Notes: a model not told the origin generated them from the sequence alone. Numbered from the stretch's first letter, positions 11,870 to 23,034 are shown. The stretch: DNA of 64,000 nucleotides from Hymenopus coronatus (GCA_030762935.1 CM060880.1:18407001-18471000), one strand, 5' to 3'. Translations and numbers: made by a program.

Positions 11870-12250
11870 ATTTTAATGTCAGACAAGTTACCATTAAAAC
11901 AAAACAAACTTGAATAGGTTTAGTTACTGATACTACCGCAAGAAACATGAGTGAAATAAAATATGTTAAAACATACCTAGTTATACGAAAGCGATGAAAC
12001 GCACAACAGAACTTTTCACAAGTAAGCTTCTTCCACCACTAGACGTGTTCACTTGAATCTGATCTACTGCTATAGAAAACGATAATAACAGTTCCGACGC
12101 AACAATGTTGTGTTCTAATTGTATTCTCGTTCCGAATACGCGATCAATAATTAACCCTAAACAGTTGTTCCGCCATTTATTGTTGTTTTCTGAGTAAAAG
12201 AAGAAACAATCGGAATTAACCGCCTATATCGGATTCACCCGCTTTTACGG

Positions 12251-13090
12251 TACCTTTTTTTGGGCCCACCATGGAAGTGAGGGGTTTTTAACTCATTTAT
12301 AGGACTGGCCATTCAACATCATGAGGAGAGATGTGTTAGTGTTATGTGGGTAACAAAATTCTCAAATTTTGATTTGGGAATGCATGGTGCTGACTATATC
12401 ACCTGCCCATACTGTTTGAATGGTCTGCTATATGCATAGGGGTGTGAGATAGCTTGATAGGCATTAGTCCTTCATGGATTTGTTACACTACCTATTGGGT
12501 GCAGAATATGATCTTTCCATCCTAAGTTTACCTTTAATCTTAAAACATAGGACATTTGTCAAAAAGGTATACAATTTCACAGCATCTCTCCCATTTCCCC
12601 CAAAAAAGGTATTAATCTTAAGCTTTAAATTGTTTGTTTAATGATTTTGTATGCAAAATGTCAATAAATAATCAGTAAGTTGCACATTACTAATGACAGT
12701 TTGATAGAGAATATTCACCAGCTTTAGGGTTTGTGTTTCTTTAAATCTACTGTAAGATACCTAAAACTACTAAAAGGGAGAAGAAAAAGAGTTGTTTGAA
12801 TGTAGCATTTAATAAATTCAGAACTGTTATTTTAGGTTAGTTAAAGGTTTGCAGCCATGTACATTTCTAAATGTTTACGAAGATTTTTCTTAAATATCAG
12901 CTAATTGGAAATATTAGTCCCTGAAATTTCTGTCCTTATTCATGACTCTGTGCATTGTGGTACTCACATATATCATTTGTCCCTTCTTTTCTTTGTCCTT
13001 TTCTAAACCCTTCAAGACTCAAAAACATCTTGTCTCACTTCTGCTTCTTCACTTGCCACTGTAAAAAAGCAGATATACTCAAATAAATCA
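12251..13090. other. Intron 2: spacer with a possible degenerate SINE
   Basis: A segment at about 12380-12490 (GGGAATGCATGGTGCTGACT, then CATAGGGGTGTGAG) resembles stretches at 35830-35960 and 38760-38900 and may be an old repeat. The rest is AT-rich with nothing recognised. Confidence 0.35.
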
Positions 13091-13141
13091 GAACCAACCA
13101 GCCAGGGTAAATATAATTGGAAAGAGAGTAGTCCTGACAAT

Positions 13142-15710
13142 TCATCTTTACATGTACTACATCAAAATATTCAAAGTATAAAAAATAAATTACTCAATCT
13201 AGAAGTGCTACTAAACAGTGACTGGAAGCATATTGATGTAATTTGTATAACAGAGCATTGGTTAAATAGTTGTGAGCTTAAAGAACTTAGAATACCAAAC
13301 TTTAACATTGTACATGGTTATTGTAGAACTACTAAAAAGAATGGTGATTCTCTGATTATGGCTAGAAATACATTGTCTGCAAAACCGATAATGAAGCATG
13401 AAAGCCTAAATGTTGATGAGCATTTTGAGGCTAGTGTCATAGAAATCCTTAACAAATTAGTTATCATCTGTATATATTGTAATCCAACAAGTGACATAAC
13501 TACTTTTTTAGAAAAACTGGATTCTGTCCTATTTGAACTGTATAAGACTAGTAAAAATGTTATGATTTTAGGTGATATGAACATTGATATTCTAACCAAC
13601 AGTAATGATAAGGCAAAATTTATAACACTCCTGAATACGTATGGATTGAAACCAACAGTTGAGGTACCTACAAGAGTTACTGAAACTTCAAGTAGTGCAA
13701 TAGATCAAATAATAATAAACAATGATGTAAAAGATTATGAGGTTAATGTAATTAATACTTATAAATGTAAAAAGAAGCTAGTAACAGTGAAGAATAACAC
13801 AAATATTAATATAAAAATAATAGTTGCAACAAATCTTCACTTATCTTTTGGAATCCTTGCCTGGATTCCAAAAGGGTAAGTGAAGATTTGTTGCAACTAT
13901 TATTTTTATATTAATATTTTAGTAATTAATACTTGTTTATCAGACCACTTTGCCCAGACTATATCATTGAAATGCAACCAGAGTCAAAAGATTGTAAATT
14001 CAAGCACTTTATTTAAAAAAGTTCGTCAAATGCATAGGGAAAATCATGACTATTTTCATTATCTGTTGAGCAAAGAGACATGGGAAGAAGTTTATTCAGG
14101 GGAATCAGTAGATGAAATATGTAATAAATTCATAAATATATTTAATTACTATTATGAACTGGCATTTCCCATAGTTAAGCGAAAAATAATGATTGGGCCA
14201 TCAAAATGGATAACTAAAGGTATAACAACTTCTAAAGAAAAACTGAGATTGCTGAGTGAACTTGTCAAGAAAGGTAATGTATCACAAAGTTGCAAAATAT
14301 ATTACAATAGATATAAAAGCATTTACAGATCTGTCATAAAATCTGCTATATTAATGAATAATAAAAAGATTAGCATCTCAAAGAATAAACATAAGGCAAT
14401 GTGGGATGTAATAAAACAGGAAACCAACCAGAAAAAACTATTTACAGGAAATATTCAATTAAAAATTAATGAGCATGCAATTAGTAATCCCAAAGAAATA
14501 GCTAATGTTTTTAATAACTTCTTTGTGGAAATTACAAAGAAAATGCAGAATACAAATTGTGCTAAAGGAATTGAGAACATTCATGTGCCTACATACGACA
14601 ATTCAATTTTTTTGGAACCAGCCACTGAAAATGAAGTATTGGCTATCATTAGTGAATTAAAAAATAAAAAAACAGAGACATGGGATGGGAGCTCAAACGA
14701 AATTATTAAAAAATGTAGTATTTATGTAATAAAACCCCTTTGCTTTTTACTTAATAAATCACTGGATAATGGTCAATTCCCAAAAGCTTTGAAGAAACCT
14801 ATAGTAAAACCTCTTTTTAAAAAAGGAGATGAATCTGAAACGAATAATTACAGACCAATAACGTTACTATCAGTTTTTTCAAAAATCATTGAAAAAGTCA
14901 TGTATAGAAGGATGATTCAAGTTTTTACTAAATTCAATATAATAAATTCTTGTCAATTTGGTTTCCAGAAATTGAAAACAACTAGTTCTGCAATTATGAA
15001 TTTTGTTGATAGTATTTATGATACATTGGATAAAGGTGAGCATTAAATTTGGATCAAAAATAATTCAACTAAACTGGAAAGCTAAATTTTTGGGTCTGTG
15101 TGTTGACCAATATCTCAGGTGGGACAAACATGTGGAGACATTGACAAATAAGTTAAGTAGAGTGTGCTTTATCCTCTACCAATTAAAGTCTCGTGTTTCT
15201 AGTGAGGTATTAAAAACTTGCTATTATGCTTATTTTCACTCACTGTTGTTATATGGAATAAAGCTATGGGGAAGTTCTAGTTATAGTAATGCAATATTTA
15301 AATTGCAAAAGAGAGTGTTGAGAATCATGTTGGGCATTCCCCCTAGAGAAAGCTGTAGGGAGCATTTTAAGAAACTAAATATACTCACATTTCCAAGTCT
15401 GTACATAAAAGAAATGTTAATTCATGTTAAAAGTGGTTTGAGCAAATTAACAGCAAACTCGGACATACATGCGCACAATACTAGGAACAAAAGCAAGCTG
15501 CACTTAAAGACCCATAGAACTAAACTTTTTCAGAAATCATTCAAATATAGTGGCATAAAATTATTCAATCAACTTCCTGATCCGTTAAAAGGTGTAAAGT
15601 CTGTTACCAAGTTTAAAAAGGAAATTCACAAATTCCTAACTCTCAATCAATTCTATTCGGTGGAAGAATATATGGGACCTGAGAGTCTGTATTTTTTAGT
15701 ATTCTGTTAG
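13142..15710 (+). pseudogene. LINE ORF2: EEP endonuclease and RT, interrupted
   Basis: Coding part of the LINE above. It breaks into 13142-13760 (endonuclease), 13935-15046 (end of endonuclease, linker, N-terminal RT fingers) and about 15045-15710 (RT thumb and C-terminal region, with HAHNTRNKSKLHLKTHRTKL and IKLFNQLPDPLKGVKSVTK). The C-terminal NTRN...KLFNxLP motif is typical of CR1/Daphne-type arthropod LINEs. Two lesions disable it: the hairpin insertion and the deletion of the RT active site. Few stops otherwise, so it is fairly young. Confidence 0.8.
13761..13921 (-). mobile_element. Hairpin insertion H2a (161 bp) in the LINE endonuclease
   Basis: Flanked by a perfect 13-bp duplication GTAATTAATACTT (13748-13760 and 13922-13934). 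Arms of about 56 bp lie at 13801-13856 and 13863-13919, with a ~40-bp unpaired tail at 13761-13800. The same element in the opposite orientation lies at 20782-20934. Removing the insert and one target copy restores the LINE frame, which directly supports the insertion reading. Confidence 0.85.
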
Positions 15711-16060
15711 TAAAAATGTAATAGTGGAAAATTGTGATTAATTGTATTTATTACAGTAATACTATTGTGTAAACATTGATAGTTGTAAATATTTGTATGC
15801 TTAATTGTGATGTTTACTTCAGCTGTTGTACATAAAAGATTCTTGTAATATTGTCTCAAAATTAAGTTTAATAATTGTGAATTATTGTGTGGTCTAATTT
15901 TTATATAATTTGTATTTTTTCAAAGCAAAAAAGTTAATTGCTGTATGAAATATTCATTGGTAACTACCTATTTATGTAAATTGTAAATATGTAAACACTG
16001 ACTTATCCTATTTCATGTATATGATTTACAGGTCTAATAAATTGAATTGAATTGAATTAA

Positions 16061-16169
16061 CATTTGCAACAAGCTAGTGCCATTCAGCTTACTTGCTTCC
16101 TGCTTGTTGAAGCACTCAACAAAAATCTTAACAGTGGGTTCAGGAAAGGTAGGAAGACATGAGACAATA
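16061..16169. other. Short spacer between two LINE remnants
   Basis: Nothing recognised. Confidence 0.3.
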
Positions 16170-17760
16170 CCAACTAAGTGTTGTTAAGTGTAATTAATCG
16201 ACTCGTCAAATAAACAGACAATAATCAGTAAATACTTAATAACAAAAGAGGTAGAATATGCTTTTTGCAGATTGTGGAAAAAAAAGCTTTTGATACGAAA
16301 ACAAACACTAAAGTGGAAATTGCATAAAAATGGGGTGAGTGATACATTTATAAGCGGAACAGAGCAAAAGATGTGGAATAACATGGAAAGAGTGGGAAAA
16401 AGAAATGGCCATTGTCTGGTATTGATGATAAGGAAACAATAGGATTGCTTTATGCAAATGACCTAAGGCTGGGAGTATTCACAGCAATAGGGTTTCAGAA
16501 GCACTTAATAAATTCTGAAATCTGCTCAGAATGGGGGATCAAAATAAATTTTAACAAATCTAAGTTAGTGGTGCTCAAAAAAAGGAACCAGATTAAAGAA
16601 GGAAGAAAAATGGTATTTGGAAGAAACAGAAATTGAAATAGTGAGAGAATTTGAGTACAATTGAAATTTAGTTGAGTCGATTTTGTAACACTACATCACT
16701 TACTTTGGGTCGACCAAAGGAATTGACAATGGAAGCACATGGCTTCTGAAACATGTTTTTCGAAATAAAAAGTAAGTGATGTAGTGTTACAAATCCGACT
16801 CAACTAAATTTCAATTGTTAAAACACATCACTGTCACAAAGTCAACCATATATCAGGAGAATTTGACTATTTATGGCTGAGATTAAGTTGTAATGGAGGT
16901 TGGGCAGCTCATGTTAAAAAGATAAAAGCAATGACAGGAACCAGGATATGTAAATATAAATTAGCATAGATGAACAGTAAATGATTAGCGAGGGTTTAGG
17001 AGGTAACAGTAGAAGCAAAAATGCTATATGCTGGGGATATCAGACATATATCACAGATAGAGAATATTCTGTATAAAGATTGTAGAGCCAAGCAGAGCAG
17101 CACCAAGGGAAAATTAGAAAGACCAGGAAGAAGTAGAGCGATCGTAGAGAGGATATTGAAGTATTGGAGCAGGTGTATAAAGAGCAAAAATGAGAATCTG
17201 CTAAAAATATGTATGGAATAAATAGACCGGGATAATTAAGAACGGGAAGAGCTGGTGGCAGTTAGAGGAAATCTTATTGAAAATAGGGATGGGAAGCTTA
17301 TGGAGGAAGGAGGAAAATGGAAAGGATTCTGGAAGCCAGTCAGAAATAGGATAGAAAACAAATTTGGGGTGAACTAATACAGAAAACAAAAAAAGAAGGA
17401 TCACGAGAAGGATATGTAGATATATGTGATAAACAAGAGAGAGAAGGATTAGTGTGAATGAGAACAGGGGTAGTACTTTTGAAAGAGATGAGGGTCAGTG
17501 AGAAAGACAATATTTTCCACTGTTTAACTGAATGTAAAGTGGTAAGAAATTGGAGGAAAAAAATCTTGGATCACAAGTGGGATAGTATGCCAGGAGAGAT
17601 GGTAGCAATGGAAAGAGAAGAATTAAAGAAATAGGGCAATATTTGGAAAGGGAAAATAAAACTGATTAAAAAAAAAAGGAACTCGCTAACATCCAGGGAG
17701 CTATGAAGATGTAGCGACTAAGCAGTACTCAAATCTATGTACCTTATGAAAAGTAATACA
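16170..17760 (+). pseudogene. Second non-LTR reverse transcriptase remnant
   Basis: A 5'-truncated RT relic. Near 16445-16465 it reads GLLYANDLRLG, a decayed YADD catalytic box, then WGIKINFNKSKLVVLKKRN, and, across the hairpin H3 insertion, REFEYLWLRLSCNGGW, equivalent to the EYLG motif. Further frames (KMLYAGDIRHISQIE, GRSRAIVERILKYWSRCIK) match the C-terminal region of such elements. Frame breaks throughout. The 3' end is placed near 17760 because of an A/T-rich stretch, and is uncertain. Confidence 0.6.
16658..16856 (+). mobile_element. Hairpin insertion H3 with Penelope-like end
   Basis: A 199-bp insert in the RT relic. Arms of 49 bp (16658-16706 and 16769-16817, complementary apart from a few mismatches) enclose an apex with a hammerhead-like core at about 16723-16765. 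An unpaired tail follows at 16818-16856. The target duplication is GAGAATTTGAGTA (16645-16657) and GAGAATTTGACTA (16857-16869), 12 of 13 matching. The right arm plus apex match the 3' end of the Penelope fragment at 10195-10310, including GACAATGGAAGCACATGGCT. This ties the hairpins to Penelope-like elements. Confidence 0.85.
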
Positions 17761-18010
17761 GCTTAAGTCATGTGACATGATTTTGTAAATAGTTGTAAAT
17801 GCAACCTAAGTACATTTAATTAATAAAGTTACTAATTATTGATGCTTAATGAGTTGAAGAAGCACCTCATATGCTCCATTTTACCTAGTGTATACTAGGG
17901 CTAGTTCAACAGTTTGTTACCCATATAAAATTACAGTAGACTGCTGTATCGAAAAAAGTATTTGTATGAGTTAGTTTTGTTTTTTGTTTAAGGAACCTGA
18001 GGCTCATAAT
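17761..18010. other. Intron 2: short unassigned stretch
   Basis: AT-rich sequence, nothing recognised. Confidence 0.3.
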
Positions 18011-18992
18011 ACCGTATTTATCTGAATACAAGATGATCTCAAATGCAAGACGATCCCCATTTTTCAAAACTTAATTTTGGAATTTAACATATCAGCTATA
18101 TAAACAAAAGATATTATTATTTTTAAATTATAAATAAAGTTCTTCTGTATATTTGAATAAACTAAGGTACACATAAGCTGATTTATTATTATTATTATTA
18201 TTATTACTATTACTTAATTTGAATTTGTGCAGAAATTCACATGGTGGGTAGGAGTGAGGGAGAGCGTAGTACGAACGAAAATGATGCAGTGGTATGTGTG
18301 TGATCAGGGCTAATACACCTTTGTAAAAGGTTTTACCTTAGTTAGTTATTCAAATTTGCACGGAAGAAAGACTTGAGTGGGAATACAAAAATGTACCGGC
18401 ATGTATGCAGTGACAATGGCGGCAATGGCAATGATGAACGCAATTTTCTATCTAGAGAACATACATAATATAATGCAGCGTTGAATTTTTGAATTTGCAC
18501 ATTGTGAGCAGGATAGAGACGGAGAATGGAAATGTGCCCGTATGTCTGCTCTGAGCAGTGACGGCAGAAGTAGTTTAGCTGTAACAATGTTATGGACTGC
18601 AAATGGGTGATATGAGCGATGGGAGAAGGAAATGTGAAGCTAAACCTCTTCTCTTTCTGCTTGGACATTGGCTCCCATTATATGTAACCACTGATGCGAA
18701 AAGAAGTCTTCTATTTTTATTTTAGTCTGAAGAGAAATATATTTCCAACAAGAACCTTATAGGTCGTTAACAGCTAAATTTGCGACACAAAAGGAAACAC
18801 ATAGAATCTTCTGCCTTGGCAGTAATCTTTACCATTTCCCCCAGGGTTCGCCATTGCCTACCCTTAAGTTTGAAACTTACTTTTACTGTATGCTATTAGG
18901 AAAACATATATCACGAAAGCAAGAGAATCCCCCTGTTTTGAAACTTAATATTTTGGAAAAAAACATCATCTTGTATTCGGATAAATACAGTA
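18011..18992. mobile_element. Non-autonomous DNA transposon (MITE-like), TIR CCGTATTTATCTGAATAC
   Basis: Left end TACCGTATTTATCTGAATAC and right end, as complement, ACTGTATTTATCCGAATACA form terminal inverted repeats. The interior has a (TTA)n run at about 18181-18210 and no transposase. The right half resembles the truncated copy at 24140-24585 (AGAAGTCTTCTATTTTTATT and TTACCATTTCCCCCAGGGTT in both). It lies in drosha intron 2 shortly before the RNase III a exon. Confidence 0.7.
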
Positions 18993-19264
18993 TTTTCTGC
19001 TATGTCAAAGTTTATCAAGTGTTTCTCATAGGTACTTTTTATGTTAATATCTCCCAAATAATCAAAGCCCTGCTTTGTTTGAGATTTATTTCTGTTTCAA
19101 TCTCACATAGTTGTTCTTAAAAATCGTTTGCAAAGGTCATTGGATGTTGGGAACAACAATATGAGATTGAAAGACCAACTTTTAGGTATTCAGTCTTGTA
19201 ATTTTAAGAAATTTACTGTATGTCTTGTATGTGTAGTCATAAAATATTCTCTCTCACTAAATAG
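18993..19264. other. Intron 2, end: lead into acceptor site
   Basis: AT-rich sequence ending in the acceptor ACTAAATAG at 19256-19264. Nothing else recognised. Confidence 0.4.
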
Positions 19265-19485
19265 GTATCCACGCACTGATCAACACCATGTCCCGTTTGG
19301 GTAAGAAGACTGAAACAGAATCAGACATCGCAAACAATGAAAGATTAGAATTCCTCGGAGATGCAGTAATATATTTAATCACCTCTCTACATTTGTTTCA
19401 TATGTTCCCTAACCATGAGCAAGGTGTCGTGAGTACATATAGAGGTGCCATTGTGCAAAATGCATATCTCAACATTTTGGCAGAG
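19265..19485 (+). CDS. drosha: drosha exon: RNase III domain a signature
   Basis: Exon with acceptor AATAG and donor GAG|GTATTG. It reads GIHALINTMSRLGKKTETES, then [18 protein letters not shown], the RNase III signature, and FPNHEQGVVSTYRGAIVQN. The metal-binding Glu (19348-19350) and Asp (19360-19362) of LEFLGD are both present. Compared with most animal Droshas (DAVVEFLTS, EEGGLATYR) this version is altered at several positions (DAVIYLITS, EQGVVSTYR). Ends in phase 0 at GAG. The open frame runs on to a stop at 19536, but the GT donor and the family alignment (LA-x14-HG) place the exon end at 19485. Confidence 0.95.
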
Positions 19486-20113
19486 GTATTGGAAGTGTTC
19501 TTTTTATTAGAAAATTTAGTAAGTACAGTAAGTTAGTATAGTAAATAGGAGGGTCGGCTGATAAGTCCCGGGCCTCACACAGATAAGGCACCACTGGGCC
19601 AGTTAGATGGTAGGATCGTATATTGTTTAACTCTAGACTAGCTTATATCCATAAATACAGGTCAATAGCTTGTTTAGTTTTCGAATGACAGCATTTTAAA
19701 CAAGACAACTTTAGAGTTTTCACGAAAATGGAGGATTTGGAAAAACGAGCAATGATTAAATACTTCGATTTGAAAGGCTTAATGCCTAAAGAAATCAAGG
19801 AGGAAATGGACTGAATATTGAAAGACTGTGCCCCTTCATATTCAATGATTAAAAGGTGGGTTGCAGAGTTCAAAATGGGATGTACAAGCACTAGTGATGA
19901 GTCTTGCTCTGGACAGCCTGTAGAAGTGACAACTCCAGAGATTATTGAAAAAAGTCATCGTTTAGAACTGGAAGACCACAGATTAAGTTGTTTGAGATAG
20001 CAGAGGCCTGTAAACATAATAAAAGAACATGCAGGTAATATTTTAAATAATGTTTTGGGCTTTCACATAGTCTGTGCAAGATGGCTGCCACATTTGTTGA
20101 CACCTGATCAAAA

Positions 20114-20348
20114 TATATGTGGTATTAATTTGTTGAGTTGGTTTTTTAACACTGTCACATTTTTATTATGAGGGACTAGTTTTGAAAGCCTATGCTTTCA
20201 TTTTCAATCTCACGTGAGGCATAGGCTTTTGAAACTAGTCCCTCATAATAAAAATGTAAATGACGAAGTGTTAAAAAACCAACTCAACAAATTAATACCA
20301 CATATAATTTGACCGTCAGTGTTACTAAATTCCTCCAAACATCAATCA
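20114..20348 (+). mobile_element. Hairpin insertion H4 in mariner copy 1
   Basis: A 235-bp insert flanked by a perfect 12-bp duplication ACCTGATCAAAA (20102-20113 and 20349-20360). Arms lie at about 20114-20195 and 20219-20306. The unpaired tail is 20307-20348. The apex has GTGAGGCATAGGCTTTTGAA followed by ACTAGTCC, hammerhead-like. The arm end GTGTTAAAAAACCAACTCAA is close to that of the Penelope terminus at 10195. The uninterrupted site is seen in mariner copy 2 (CACCTGATTAAATGTTGCAA near 51135). Confidence 0.85.
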
Positions 20349-20781
20349 ACCTGATCAAAAGTTGCAAAGAAAATCTGTCGCTGTTAAGAATGTGGAGCTC
20401 TATGGTAAAAATCCCAGTGAATTTTTGAGATGGCTTATTACCACAAGTGAAACTTGGAAACATCACTACACTCCAGAAAGTAAATCACAGTCAAAACAGT
20501 GGATTGCGCAAGGTGAACCAAAAAAGGCAAAGTCAATTTTGTCAGCTAACAAGTTTATGGCAAGTGTTTTCTGGGATGCACAGGGAATTATTTTTATTGA
20601 TTACTTGGAAAAGGGTAGAAGTATCGCTGGTGACTACTACGCAAGCTTACTGCAATGCTTGAGTGATGAGGTGAAAAGAAAAATACCTCATTTGGCAAAA
20701 AAAAAAAAAGATCTTGTGTCATGATGACAATGCTCTGGCCCAGCAATCAGTCATTGTAATGGGAAAAATATGTGAATTAAA

Positions 20782-20934
20782 TATTAATATAAAAATAATA
20801 GTTGCAACAAATCTTCACTTATCCAAGTAAGGATTCCAAAAGATTAGTGAAGATTTGTTGCAACTATTATTTTTATATTAATATTTGTGTTATTCTTCAC
20901 TGTTACTAGCTTCTTTTTACATTTATGTGAATTA
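20782..20934 (+). mobile_element. Hairpin insertion H2b in mariner copy 1
   Basis: A 153-bp insert flanked by a perfect 12-bp duplication ATGTGAATTAAA (20770-20781 and 20935-20946). Same family as 13761-13921 in the opposite orientation, with the same one-sided tail ending in TAGCTTCTTTTTACATTT. Mariner copy 2 has the empty site (GTGTGAATTAAAGTTTGAAT near 51560). Confidence 0.85.
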
Positions 20935-21207
20935 AAGTTGAAATTGATTGAACATTCACCCTTTTCTCCAGATCTAGCACCTAGTGACTACCACCTGATT
21001 TCACGGCAACGAGGAGGCCGTTGATTGGTAAACAGCTATTTTGAGGACCGTGATAAATCGCACTACAGAGATGGTTTAATTAAATTAGAATATCGATATG
21101 ACAAATGTATTAGCTTTTCTGGAGATGATGCTGAGAAATAAAGCAAAAAAGATGTTTTTTAAATGTTCTTTTCGTTGAGAGGCCTGGGACTTATCAGCTG
21201 ACCCTAG

Positions 21208-21799
21208 CATAGTAAGTTTTAATAGGAAGTATTTTTTTATTTTCTCTACGTGTAGTATGTACAGTCATGAAAAAGGTGATTGAGCGCACTCTGAGAGCAG
21301 AATATTTCCAAGTCTCACTTCGTATCGCAGTGAGGTTTACACTGGTTGCTATCTCCAACATGCAGCTAGACTTACCTAACAGTGTCTGCGACATATGTTA
21401 TCGCCTGTTGAACACATTAACAGGCTGTGTCGCAATTTGTATTGGTTCCTGATAAAGAATTTGACAGCAAGCTACCCATTCTTCGTTAGTCAATTAGCAA
21501 ACAAACCCAAAAGTGTTTCTATTGATGCTATGTTCATTGGTAGTTATACATATAGATGGAGCAACCATTTCCAATCAACTGAATCAACCAATGAACTGGT
21601 TCAGAAGCCATGAAGTACCCTGAATATGATTCATGATTCACCTTATCATAAGAACCATGAGTAGTATTAAAGCACATATATGAAAGTGGCAGCAGATGCT
21701 CTTTGGCACAAACAAATGTAGTTCAGCTGTAACACAAGTGCTTTGAAAATTACCGAACCTAAGTTCAAACCTCTGCAACTTTTTTTCTACCTATTTATG
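21208..21799. other. Intron 3: unassigned stretch
   Basis: No recognised element. Short open frames (for example 21395-21613) have no family features. Confidence 0.35.
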
Positions 21800-22880
21800 T
21801 TGTTTCTTCTATCACATTTCATGGCAGAGGTCGAAAGAGATGCATTTCTGACGGCCATCGAATACAAAGCTTTATCTTTATTCCCAGGTAGTGCACAGAG
21901 GGTTAGCAACTGCTGTAAAGATGCCGGAATTTGAAGTAGACTGCAGCAGTAAAGGAAGTACTAACTGAAGCCCACAGAATTGACAGGTTGGCATTTACCG
22001 TACAGTACGAGAACTACGATTGGAGCGAAGTAGTTTTCCCCATCGAAGCTTCATTCTGCTGCAAATGTCAATTTGACTGGGTTTACAGACATAGTGATAC
22101 TTGATATGGCATGTGTTATTTGGCCACTCGTGCAAAGAGTGTTTTATATATAGTAGGAAAAAATCTTTCAACGACACCTCTCTGTTGTGTGGCAGTTGGA
22201 TTTTCACCAACTAAAAGCCCCTACTTCCCGTCATATTGTCTCTTGGAACTGCTGGAGGCATTACTTCAAGAGACGATGACACCATGGTGTTCATTTTTCC
22301 TGTTTAATTACTTCAGTTTGAGTTATCTCTATTTTGATTTGACATCATTATTTTGCCATACTCATGTTTCTCCTGCAGAATTCCCTTGATAAATGTTGCA
22401 ATAGCTGCAAGGAGTGGTCCAACGAGCGTTACTGCTTGGGCATGGATATCTCGGGAAGGTGCAGGTATGCTGAAACGTGATCATGGAAAGATGAATGGGA
22501 AACCTATTCTGAAATTCTAGAATATGTTCTGCTTCCATCTACCCAAGAGTGTTATCCTGAAGTTATTATTAAATTCCAACAGGATAAACATTCGGTCCAC
22601 AAGTTGGCCAAAGTTCAAAAGTTGTTTTCGGAGCACAGGAACATTTTAGAGCATATTCCGTGGCCTCCAAAGTCAGCAGATCTCAACCCAATTGAACATG
22701 TTTAGACGAAAGTAAAACAGATGCTTTCTTGAGGTCCCAGATTGAATAATGCTACACAAATCTGATGTGCCGTGACAGACACTTGCGATTCATGAGCAGT
22801 AGACATTAATTATTTTCAAATGCTAGTGGATTCCATGACCCGAAGATCGAGGACAGTGATAGCAAATAATGGGGACCACA
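21800..22880 (+). pseudogene. Tc1-like transposase remnant
   Basis: Decayed DDE transposase in shifting + frames. Near 22015-22090: YDWSEVVFPIEASFCCK, matching the W..V.FSDES region with the first catalytic residue lost (DES changed to EAS). Near 22515-22700: EILEYVLLPSTQECYPE, then IKFQQDKHSVHKLAKVQ, matching the QQDNAPxH motif with the second Asp, and IPWPPKSADLNPIEHV with the third acidic residue region. This is the classical WPxxSPDLNPIE box of Tc1 elements. TIRs were not identified; bounds are approximate. Confidence 0.7.
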
Positions 22881-23034
22881 CAAAGTATTAGAATTATTAG
22901 CCTTTTGTTGCATTTAAAAGCAATCAGAGATCAGGTTGCAATGATTTTTCTTTGTTTTCATAGAGTGAATGATTTATACAACGTAATCTACATGGGTTGT
23001 AAAGAACTTCAAAAAAATAAAAAAAAAAAATCTA

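Larger units (their letters stand above)
8824..12250 (-). mobile_element. Tigger (pogo-like) DNA transposon
   Basis: Terminal inverted repeats of about 23 bp (CCGTAAAAGCGGGTGAATCT on the left and its complement, one mismatch, at the right) flanked by TA on both sides. The inside holds a broken transposase on the minus strand (about 10828-11869), plus a fold-back insertion at 9401-9603 and a Penelope fragment at about 10190-10807. Length is about 3.4 kb. It is inserted in drosha intron 2. Confidence 0.85.
13100..16060 (+). mobile_element. Non-LTR retrotransposon (CR1/Daphne-like LINE), internally deleted
   Basis: A LINE with an apurinic-type (EEP) endonuclease and a reverse transcriptase, 5' end uncertain. 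Endonuclease: LHVLHQNIQSIKNKL near 13150, DVICITEHWLN, VMILGDMNIDILTN and AIDQIIINND. Reverse transcriptase: KPLFKKGDESETNNYRPITL, SVFSKIIEKVMY and CQFGFQK. At about 15043 the catalytic FADD region is missing: the protein jumps from SIYDTLDKG to a C-terminal part (FLGLCVDQYLRWDKHVE). It ends with a 3' UTR and an ATTGA short-repeat tail at about 16034-16060. The hairpin insertion at 13761-13921 cuts the endonuclease; without it the frame reads straight through as DYEVNVINTCLSDHFAQ. Confidence 0.85.
19548..21207 (+). mobile_element. mariner (irritans-like), copy 1, with two hairpin insertions
   Basis: TIRs GGGTCGGCTGATAAGTCCCG (left) and the complement of GGACTTATCAGCTGACCC (right), with TA at the left and a mutated CA at the right. 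The transposase reads in + frames from ATGGAGGATTTGGAAAAACG near 19728: YFDLKGLMPKEIKEEM, WVAEFKMG, then NPSEFLRWLITTSETW, ASVFWDAQGIIFIDYLEKG with a catalytic Asp, and LAPSDYHL with the third. Stops, an A run and two inserts (20114-20348; 20782-20934) inactivate it. The copy at 50602-51848 lacks both inserts and shows the empty sites. Confidence 0.9.

Noticed and set aside
13761..13921. Hairpin insertions as ordinary DNA MITEs.
   Set aside because: Target duplications of 10-16 bp of differing length, the one-sided tail and the match to a Penelope terminus do not fit TA-, TTAA- or 8-bp-targeting DNA transposons.
19486..19536. Extension of the drosha domain a exon to the in-frame stop at 19536.
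   Set aside because: A GT donor follows codon GAG at 19485, and the next exon (YINLKAYMLLSHG) aligns gaplessly with the family; the extra residues VLEVFFLLENL do not.
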